Shown: piece by piece, positions 1 to 6,283 of the stretch
Numbering within the stretch: position 1 is the first letter of the stretch
Layout of the letters: each line of letters begins with the position of its first letter
From: an uncultured Prevotellaceae bacterium
Lineage (GTDB): Bacteria; Bacteroidota; Bacteroidia; Bacteroidales; Muribaculaceae
DNA: 64,000 bases
Reading direction: 5' to 3'
Assembly (NCBI GenBank): GCA_947302275.1
Contig: CAMYUW010000013.1
Location: forward strand, 1 to 64,000
Notes under the pieces: model-generated
Seen by the model: only the letters and a program-made list of their open reading frames with translations
The model's database searches: none
What the model was told of the DNA's origin: nothing
Position numbers and translations under genes: made by a program

Positions 1-905
1 GCACCGAGATCCTGCAACGCCTCAACAAGTTCCTTGCTGGCGATAAGGACGTGAAGTTGCCGATTATGACTTCGTGCTGCCCCGCTTGGGTTAACTTCTA
101 TGAGCACGAGTTTCCCGATCTGCTTGAATATCCTTCAACTGCCAAGTCACCCGCCCAGATGTTTGGTGCTATTGCCAAGACCTACTGGGCTGAGAAGATG
201 GGTATCCCCCGCGAGAAACTCGTGGTTGTTTCCATCATGCCCTGCTTGGCCAAGAAGTATGAGGCTGGTCGTGACGAGTTCAAGGTGGATGGCAATCCCG
301 ACGTGGATTACAGCATCTCAACCCGTGAGTTGGGCCGTCTGATCAAGCGTGCCAACATTGACTTCGCCAACCTGCCTGACAGTGACTTTGACTCGCCCCT
401 CGGCGAATCGACTGGTGCAGGTGCCATCTTCGGCATTACTGGTGGTGTTATGGAGGCTGCTCTGCGCACCGTCTATGAGGTGCACACAGGCAAGACCCTG
501 CCGCACCTCGAGTTCAACGATGTGCGTGGTTTCGAGGGCATCAAGGAAGCTACTATCGACCTCAACGGCTTCGAATTGAAGGTCTGCGTGGCTCACACCC
601 TGAGCAATGCCCGCAAGGTTATGGACGCTCTTCGTGCTGGCAAGCTCAACTATCATGTGGTTGAGGTGATGGCATGTCCCGGTGGTTGCATCGGCGGCGC
701 TGGTCAGCCCTACCACCATGGCAACATCGAGATTCTGAAGGCACGTGCTGCTGCCGTTTACCGCGAGGACGAGGGCAAGGCACTGCGCAAGAGCCACGAG
801 AACCCCGACATCCAGAAGCTCTACAAGGACTTCCTGGGCGAGCCCTGTGGCGAGAAAGCACATCACCTGCTTCACACGCATTACTTTGATAAGTCTATTC
901 ACTAA
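1..905 (+). CDS. hydA: [FeFe] hydrogenase catalytic subunit, HydA1 (5' end outside window)
   Basis: C-terminal part of an iron-only hydrogenase that reduces protons to H2 or oxidises H2 at the H-cluster. The open frame runs in from the left edge (phase: codons begin at base 3), so the ferredoxin-like N-terminus lies outside the window. All three H-cluster signatures are visible: TSCCPAW near bases 69-90, MPCLAKKYE near 237-264, and MACPGGCIGG near 669-700; each carries the cysteines that hold the [4Fe-4S]-2Fe cluster. The tail (about residues 230-284 of the visible part) matches the iron-hydrogenase small-subunit-like extension. It is closely similar to the second hydrogenase at 1623-3431. 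A NuoE-like subunit follows 26 bp downstream, which suggests a multimeric HydABC-type, NAD-linked enzyme whose flavin subunit would be upstream. Confidence 0.95.
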   Translation, partial: TEILQRLNKFLAGDKDVKLPIMTSCCPAWVNFYEHEFPDLLEYPSTAKSPAQMFGAIAKTYWAEKMGIPREKLVVVSIMPCLAKKYEAGRDEFKVDGNPDVDYSISTRELGRLIKRANIDFANLPDSDFDSPLGESTGAGAIFGITGGVMEAALRTVYEVHTGKTLPHLEFNDVRGFEGIKEATIDLNGFELKVCVAHTLSNARKVMDALRAGKLNYHVVEVMACPGGCIGGAGQPYHHGNIEILKARAAAVYREDEGKALRKSHENPDIQKLYKDFLGEPCGEKAHHLLHTHYFDKSIH

Positions 906-931
906 TTTCGAATCAAAACAACAATAACGAT

Positions 932-1426
932 ATGAAGAAGAAAGAAGAAATCAAACTGGCGTGTACCGTTGTTAAACAGGTTGAAGAAATCTGCGACAAG
1001 CACGGCAATAAGCCCGGTGAATTGATCAACGTCCTGCATGAGTGCCAGGCATTGCACGGCTATCTCCCCGAGGAGATGCAGCGCATTATCGCCCGCAAGC
1101 TGGGTGTGCCCGCTTCTAAGGTCTATGGCGTGGTGACGTTCTACTCGTTCTTCACCATGACCCCCAAGGGCAAGCATCCGATTTCAGTCTGCCTGGGTAC
1201 AGCTTGCTACGTGCGCGGTTCCGAGCGTCTGCTTGAGGAGATCAAGCGCATCCTGGGTATCGAGGTAGGCGAGACTACCCCCGACGGCAAGTTCTCGCTC
1301 GACTGCCTGCGTTGCGTGGGTGCCTGCGGTCTTGCTCCCGTTGTCATGATTGGCGAGCACGTCTATGGCCGTCTCGACGTCAAGGACGTTCGTCAGATTC
1401 TCGAGAACGCCGCAGCTCAGGATTGA
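932..1426 (+). CDS. hydC: NuoE/HydC-like [2Fe-2S] hydrogenase subunit
   Basis: 164-residue thioredoxin-fold ferredoxin of the complex I 24 kDa (NuoE) family, the electron-relay subunit HydC of multimeric [FeFe] hydrogenases. The helical N-terminus (residues 1-85) is followed by the 2Fe-2S ligands: CLGTAC near residues 89-94 and CVGAC near 130-134. Length is normal for NuoE/HydC (about 160). It starts 26 bp after the first hydrogenase stop and is closed by a hairpin terminator at 1455-1487, so it belongs to the hydA1 transcript and not to that of the second hydrogenase, which has its own promoter. Inference: it passes electrons between a flavin/NAD subunit upstream of the window and HydA1. Confidence 0.92.
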   Translation: MKKKEEIKLACTVVKQVEEICDKHGNKPGELINVLHECQALHGYLPEEMQRIIARKLGVPASKVYGVVTFYSFFTMTPKGKHPISVCLGTACYVRGSERLLEEIKRILGIEVGETTPDGKFSLDCLRCVGACGLAPVVMIGEHVYGRLDVKDVRQILENAAAQD

Positions 1427-1454
1427 TCTTAAAAGGTCATTCAAGAATAAAGGG

Positions 1455-1487
1455 ACAGGAGACCATCTCAAGGTTTCCTGTTCTTTT
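1455..1487 (+). terminator. Rho-independent terminator after hydC
   Basis: Ten-base-pair hairpin (ACAGGAGACC at 1455-1464 with GGTTTCCTGT at 1472-1481, one G-U pair) followed by TCTTTTTTC. It lies 28 bp after the hydC stop and separates it from the second hydrogenase gene. Confidence 0.8.
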
Positions 1488-1525
1488 TTCATATCACTTG
1501 TTCTGGATATTAATAAATCCTTTTA

Positions 1526-1556
1526 TTGCAAGATTGCCAGAAAAAACGTAATTTTG
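1526..1556 (+). promoter_or_regulatory. Bacteroidetes-type promoter of second hydrogenase
   Basis: TTG at 1526-1528 and TAATTTTG at 1549-1556 with 20 nt between, the -33/-7 layout of Bacteroidetes sigma-A promoters. The ATG at 1623 would follow a leader of about 60 nt. Seen by eye only. Confidence 0.65.
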
Positions 1557-1622
1557 TAGGATGAAAGGGACCGATAATGAAAAATGTCCCTAGCTAGTAA
1601 GTTATTAACCGTCTAATCGTCA

Positions 1623-3431
1623 ATGGATTCTCAACAATACAAGGCATCAAATATGACTGATGGCAAAGTGCAATCAAACAATGCCTCGGAGGCATACGGT
1701 CTGATTGGTAACCAACATGTCCAGGTTCTGTGCTGCTGTGGGTCGGCATGCTATAGCTCGGGTAGTTTGAAAATCATTGATAATTTTATTCGCGTCATTG
1801 CTGAATATGGTTTGGGCAGTCGTGTGGACGTTGTGGCAACGGGTTGCTTCGGCTTTTGCGCCAAAGGACCAATCGTCAGAATCATGCCCGATAACACGAC
1901 CTATGTCCATGTTCATCCTGAGGACGTGGAGGATATTGTCAAAACACATATCATTGATGGCCGTCTGCTAGAAGAACGTCTTCAATATGTGGACTTCACG
2001 GCCCATCAGCTGATGGATGACTCCAAGCACTGGAGCTCTTATCCCAAGCAGTTGTCGATGGATGCCATGTTGCATGACTACATCTATGAGATTGGCGGTA
2101 AGAGGTTCTTGTCGGTGATGTCTTACAAGATAGATGCCGACAAGTGTAAGGGTTGTGGCGCTTGTAAGCGCGGTTGCTCCAGTCATGCTATTGTCGGTGA
2201 TTTGCGTCACCCTCATGTGGTCAATCCATATAAATGTACATGCTGTGGCCATTGCACGACCAAGTGTAAGTTTGACGCTATCCATGGCCCGGTCGGTGCG
2301 CTCAGCGAGCGCAACTATGTTGAAGACCTTCTTGTCGATGTGGCTGACCCCGACAAGATTGTTGTGGCCCAGACGGCTCCGGCGGTGCGCTACGCGTTGG
2401 GTGAGGAATTCGGTATGCCTCCAGGTACCATCGTGACGGGCAAGATGATTTCGGCCTTACGCAAGGTGGGTGTGGATTATGTATTTGATACCGACTTCGG
2501 AGCTGATATCACGATTATGGAGGAGGCTGCCGAGATAGTTGACCGCCTGCGTAAATTCATCGCTGGGGACAAGACTGTCCGTATTCCCATTACTACTTCG
2601 TGCTGCCCTGCATGGGTCAACTTTTTTGAGAATGATTATCCCGACTTGAGGGAATATCCCTCGACCTGCAAGTCGCCAGCCCAGATGCTGGGAGCAGTGC
2701 TCAAGACCTATTGGGCTCAGCGCATGGGAATCCCCCGTGATAAATTGATAGTAGTCTCGGTGATGCCGTGCCTGTCCAAGAAGTATGAATGTGCCCGCGA
2801 TGAGTTCATCAACGATGGAAACCCAGACGTGGACTACTCGGTTACTACGATCGAATTGGCCGAACTGATCAAGCGCATGAATATCGACTTTGATGGTCTG
2901 CAAGACGGACAGTTCGATTTGCCGCTGGGAGACTCTAGCGGTGCCGGAGCCATCTTCGGTACGACTGGAGGTGTCATGGAAGCTGTTTTGCGCACTGTGT
3001 ATGAGGAATTTACTGGACAAGAGCTGGAACATGTCGAGTTTGAACAAGTGCGCGGTCTTGACGGTCTCCACGAGACAACCATCGACCTCAACGGCTTTGA
3101 ATTGAAGGTATGTGTGGTCAATACGTTAGCCAACGCACGCATCGTTATGGACAAACTGCGTGCTGGTGAACTGGAATATCATGTCATTGAGGTAATGGCG
3201 TGTCCTGGTGGTTGCATCGGCGGCACGGGACAGCCCTATCATCATGGAGATATTGAGGTCATCAAAGCGCGACAAAGGGCCATTTACAGCGAAGATGTCG
3301 GCAAAAAACTGCGCAAGAGCCATGAAAATCCTGTGATTCAGCGCCTTTACCGCGATTTCCTCGGTGAACCCCTTCACGGCAAGGCACACGAACTCCTGCA
3401 CACGAAATACCGCGACAAATCAATCCTTTAA
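1623..3431 (+). CDS. [FeFe] hydrogenase with N-terminal thioredoxin-like [2Fe-2S] domain, HydA2
   Basis: 602-residue catalytic hydrogenase. Domain order: a thioredoxin-like 2Fe-2S domain (residues about 30-115; CCCGSAC and GCFGFC supply cysteines, as in the N-terminus of NuoF/HydB); two [4Fe-4S] ferredoxin motifs (CKGCGACKRGC about 175-185 and CTCCGHCTTKC about 205-215); the H-cluster domain with TSCCPAW (about 325), MPCLSKKYE (about 381) and MACPGGCIGG (about 525); and a small-subunit-like tail. The flavin/NAD-binding part that normally follows the thioredoxin domain in HydB is absent. It has its own promoter and sits between the hydA1-hydC unit and the convergent hydF, whose stop codon overlaps its own. 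The natural electron partner is unclear; a soluble ferredoxin or another NuoF-type protein is possible. Confidence 0.93.
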   Translation: MDSQQYKASNMTDGKVQSNNASEAYGLIGNQHVQVLCCCGSACYSSGSLKIIDNFIRVIAEYGLGSRVDVVATGCFGFCAKGPIVRIMPDNTTYVHVHPEDVEDIVKTHIIDGRLLEERLQYVDFTAHQLMDDSKHWSSYPKQLSMDAMLHDYIYEIGGKRFLSVMSYKIDADKCKGCGACKRGCSSHAIVGDLRHPHVVNPYKCTCCGHCTTKCKFDAIHGPVGALSERNYVEDLLVDVADPDKIVVAQTAPAVRYALGEEFGMPPGTIVTGKMISALRKVGVDYVFDTDFGADITIMEEAAEIVDRLRKFIAGDKTVRIPITTSCCPAWVNFFENDYPDLREYPSTCKSPAQMLGAVLKTYWAQRMGIPRDKLIVVSVMPCLSKKYECARDEFINDGNPDVDYSVTTIELAELIKRMNIDFDGLQDGQFDLPLGDSSGAGAIFGTTGGVMEAVLRTVYEEFTGQELEHVEFEQVRGLDGLHETTIDLNGFELKVCVVNTLANARIVMDKLRAGELEYHVIEVMACPGGCIGGTGQPYHHGDIEVIKARQRAIYSEDVGKKLRKSHENPVIQRLYRDFLGEPLHGKAHELLHTKYRDKSIL

Positions 3432-4624
3432 GGTAGAGAGACTTTTCTTAAGATACCCTTGATGTGGGCGATGGTGACGCCGTAGTTGGTCATCGGTACG
3501 CCTTGTGTGCGGCATTGCTCCACGCGTTGGAGCATAAAACGGCGGTTAAACATGCATCCGCCGCAATGGATGACTAGATCATATCCCGTCAAATCCTTTG
3601 GAAAATCCTTGCCTGCCACAATGTCGATGGTTAGGTCTTGTCCTACGCGTTGGCGCAGCATGCGGGGAATCTTTTCACGCCCAATGTCCTCGGCCAGCGG
3701 GGCGTGGGTGCAGGCTTCAGCTATAAGCACACGCGATTCTTCAGTCAGATGGTCGATGGCTGTGGCGCTTTCTACAAAATAGCTGATATCACCTTTGTGT
3801 GCCGCCATCAATACAGAAAAGGAGGTTAGCAGGCTCTCGGCAGGCTTTTTCTGTTCAACGATGTCAAAAACCTGGGAATCAGTGATGATGAGCCGTGGCG
3901 GTTCCCGCAATGATGCTAAAGTTCGGTCGATGTCTTCTGTGGTACAGCAAATGGCAATGCATCGCTTGTCCATCAGGTCTCGTAGAGTCTGCACCTGCGG
4001 AAGGATGAGTCTGCCCTTGGGCGCCTGCGGGTCTTGTGGCATGACCAGTAGCACGGTATCGCCCTCTTGTGCAAGATGGCCCGTTAGCGACTGACGACCG
4101 TTTTCGGGCATTAGGCCTGCAAGTGTTTTTCGCAGCAAGTCAAGTCCTGTTCCGTTTACGGCGCTGACGGGAATGACATCACATCCCAAACGTTTGGCGA
4201 TGTCAGCGAGTAGGGTAGAAGGAACTACCTGCATCAGGTCCACTTTGTTTAATACGGCAACAAATGGAATGTTGGCCTGTTTGAGCAGACCAGCCCATGT
4301 TGTTTCATCATCTAACGAGGTGCCATCGGTCACAACGATGGCCATATCGGTCTGCTTAATGACCTCGCGGGTGCGCTCGGTGCGCAGCTCGCCCACCGCC
4401 CCCGTGTCGTCAAAGCCTGCAGTATCAATCAGCACACAGGGCCCAAGCGGCAGGATTTCCATCGCCTTGCTCACCGGATCGGTCGTGGTGCCAGGCACAT
4501 CGCTCACGATAGCAATCTGTTGGCCCGTGAGTGCATTGATGAGTGAAGACTTACCTACATTGCGGCGTCCAAACAAAGCAATATGTAACCGCTCCCCCTG
4601 TGGTGCCCTATTAAAACTATTCAC
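3428..4624 (-). CDS. hydF: [FeFe]-hydrogenase maturation GTPase HydF
   Basis: Scaffold GTPase on which the 2Fe subcluster of the H-cluster is assembled before transfer to HydA. P-loop GRRNVGKSS, switch DTAGF and NKVD mark the N-terminal GTPase domain; the C-terminal cluster-binding domain shows CTH and, about 50 residues on, HCGGC, the CxH...HCxxC ligands of the HydF [4Fe-4S] cluster. The frame is open further upstream to 4786, but that extension is low-complexity and runs through an inverted repeat and hydG. I therefore place the start at GTG 4624, which gives about 398 residues and the normal HydF N-terminus (MNSFNRAPQGERLHIALFG). Downstream of hydG in the same direction; its TAA overlaps the convergent HydA2 stop by 4 nt. 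Confidence 0.93.
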   Translation of the reverse strand: MNSFNRAPQGERLHIALFGRRNVGKSSLINALTGQQIAIVSDVPGTTTDPVSKAMEILPLGPCVLIDTAGFDDTGAVGELRTERTREVIKQTDMAIVVTDGTSLDDETTWAGLLKQANIPFVAVLNKVDLMQVVPSTLLADIAKRLGCDVIPVSAVNGTGLDLLRKTLAGLMPENGRQSLTGHLAQEGDTVLLVMPQDPQAPKGRLILPQVQTLRDLMDKRCIAICCTTEDIDRTLASLREPPRLIITDSQVFDIVEQKKPAESLLTSFSVLMAAHKGDISYFVESATAIDHLTEESRVLIAEACTHAPLAEDIGREKIPRMLRQRVGQDLTIDIVAGKDFPKDLTGYDLVIHCGGCMFNRRFMLQRVEQCRTQGVPMTNYGVTIAHIKGILRKVSLP

Positions 4625-4640
4625 AACAAATGAATTAATG

Positions 4641-4704
4641 AAAACAAGAAATACAACAAATACAAAAAGGAGATTGATTGTTGTATTTCTTGTGTTTCTT
4701 GTTT
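4641..4704 (-). repeat. Inverted repeat between hydG and hydF
   Basis: AAAACAAGAAATACAACA (4641-4658) is repeated inverted at 4679-4704, where a 9-nt duplication (ACACAAGAA on the minus strand) extends one arm. It starts 8 nt after the hydG stop and ends 17 nt before the proposed hydF GTG. It could attenuate transcription or act as an RNA processing site within the operon. Confidence 0.7.
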
Positions 4705-4712
4705 TTAAATAA

Positions 4713-6128
4713 TTAGAAGTAGAAGTCGCGCTTGCCGCCGGCGATTTCCTCGATGTGCTTTGCGGCAATCTCACGTACACGCTCATTCGATATCTTGGCC
4801 AGCTCTTGCTCGATGAGGATGTTGCCCTTGGCGATAGTATCTTTGCTGGCGAAGTCCATGAGGTATTCCTTGAGTGTCATCAACGCATTGGGCGTGCAGA
4901 TGTCGCCAATCTTGCCCGCTTTGCACAGTTCCATGAAGCGGTCGCCAGTTCGTCCCGAGCGGTAACATGCTGTGCAGAAGCTGGGCAGATAACCGATGGA
5001 CAACAGCCAGTTGATGACTTCGTCAAGGGTGCGCGTGTCGCTCACATCAAACTGGGCCGTCTCGTCGTGGCGTTCTACGGTGGTGTAACCACCAACGCTG
5101 GTTCGACTGCCACCGCTAATCTGTGAAACACCCAGGTCAAGCACCTTAGCGCGCACGCTTTGACTTTCGCGGGTGGAAATGATCATGCCGGTATAAGGCA
5201 CTGCAAGACGAATGACAGCGATGATGCGGCAGAAGATATCATCAGGCAGCACATCGGGGAACTCTTCGAGGGAAATGTCCTCAGCAGGGCAGATGCGCGG
5301 CACGCTTATGGTGTGCGGTCCCACACCAAACTTGGCCTCAAGATGTTCGGCATGCATCAGCAGACCTACAAAGTCATAACGGTAAGTGGTCAGGCCGTAC
5401 AACACGCCGATGCCCACATCGTCACAGCCGCCCATCTGAGCACGGTCCATCGCTTCGGTGTGATAGCAGTAGTTGCTCTTGGGTCCTGTTGGATGAAGTG
5501 CCTCGTAGTTCTTGCGGTTGTACGTCTCCTGGAACAGAATATAAGTGCCGATACCGGCAGCCTTAAGCTTTTCGTAGGCCTCGACTTCGGTGGCGGCGAT
5601 ATTGACGTTCAGACGGCGGATTTCACCGTTGCCCACTTTGGTGTTATAGATGGTGTGAATTGACTCCAGGATATACTCTAGAGGATTCATCACGGGGTGT
5701 TCACCAGCCTCAAGGGCAATGCGTTTGTGACCCATCTTGACCAGAGCCTCTACCTCAGCCCGAATCTCATCCTGCGACAGTTTCTTGCGAGGGATGGTCT
5801 TGTTCTTGGCATGGTAGGGGCAATAAACGCAGCCGTTGATACAGTAGTTGGAAAGATATAGCGGTGCAAACATCACGATGCGGTTGCCATAGAAACGCTT
5901 TTTCACGTCCTTGGCCAGTTGCTCATAGCGCTCAATCAGGTCAGGCTGGTCACAATCAAGCAGTACGGCAGCTTCGCGGTGCGTTAGGCCCTTGCACAGG
6001 GCGGCTTTATTGATAATCTCTTCAATCAGAGCACGATTGCTCTTATTTTTTTCAGCGTATGATAGAGTTTCCAGTATCTCGCTATCGTCGATGAACTCAT
6101 CGGCATGGTTAGACTTGACGTTATACAT
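4713..6128 (-). CDS. hydG: [FeFe]-hydrogenase maturase HydG (radical SAM tyrosine lyase)
   Basis: 471 residues, the usual length for HydG. The radical-SAM enzyme cleaves tyrosine to p-cresol and dehydroglycine and makes CO and cyanide ligands for the H-cluster. Seen directly: the SAM cluster motif CINGCVYC (CxxxCxxC) in the first quarter, and the second-cluster motif CTAC followed 22 residues later by Cys (C-x2-C-x22-C) near the C-terminus, which separates HydG from the related ThiH. hydF follows 88 nt downstream. HydE, the third maturase, is not in this window. A possible promoter (TAATTTTG on the minus strand at 6158-6165) lies about 30 nt before the ATG, divergent from lptD. Confidence 0.96.
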   Translation of the reverse strand: MYNVKSNHADEFIDDSEILETLSYAEKNKSNRALIEEIINKAALCKGLTHREAAVLLDCDQPDLIERYEQLAKDVKKRFYGNRIVMFAPLYLSNYCINGCVYCPYHAKNKTIPRKKLSQDEIRAEVEALVKMGHKRIALEAGEHPVMNPLEYILESIHTIYNTKVGNGEIRRLNVNIAATEVEAYEKLKAAGIGTYILFQETYNRKNYEALHPTGPKSNYCYHTEAMDRAQMGGCDDVGIGVLYGLTTYRYDFVGLLMHAEHLEAKFGVGPHTISVPRICPAEDISLEEFPDVLPDDIFCRIIAVIRLAVPYTGMIISTRESQSVRAKVLDLGVSQISGGSRTSVGGYTTVERHDETAQFDVSDTRTLDEVINWLLSIGYLPSFCTACYRSGRTGDRFMELCKAGKIGDICTPNALMTLKEYLMDFASKDTIAKGNILIEQELAKISNERVREIAAKHIEEIAGGKRDFYF

Positions 6129-6157
6129 GATATTGCAGTTATTAGTTGATTAATCTG

Positions 6158-6165
6158 CAAAATTA
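6158..6165 (-). promoter_or_regulatory. Probable -7 box for hydG-hydF
   Basis: TAATTTTG on the minus strand, 30 nt before the hydG ATG. No convincing TTG box is visible at the expected distance upstream. Confidence 0.45.
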
Positions 6166-6227
6166 CGAAAAAGTAATCAGTTCTTATCTACATGTTGCTA
6201 AAAAAAGATAATAAAATTAAATCTTGC

Positions 6228-6257
6228 TTGTTGTGCTGTCATTTTGCACTATCTTTG
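6228..6257 (+). promoter_or_regulatory. Promoter of lptD
   Basis: TTG at 6228-6230, 19 nt, TATCTTTG at 6250-6257. Its position rules out translation from the TTG at 6224 and points to the start at 6284. Confidence 0.65.
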
Positions 6258-6283
6258 CACGTTATTTGGATAAAAAAAGGATA

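Noticed and set aside
4625..4786. N-terminal extension of HydF with a hydrophobic segment
   Set aside because: The extension runs through the inverted repeat and the hydG coding end and does not match the HydF family start.
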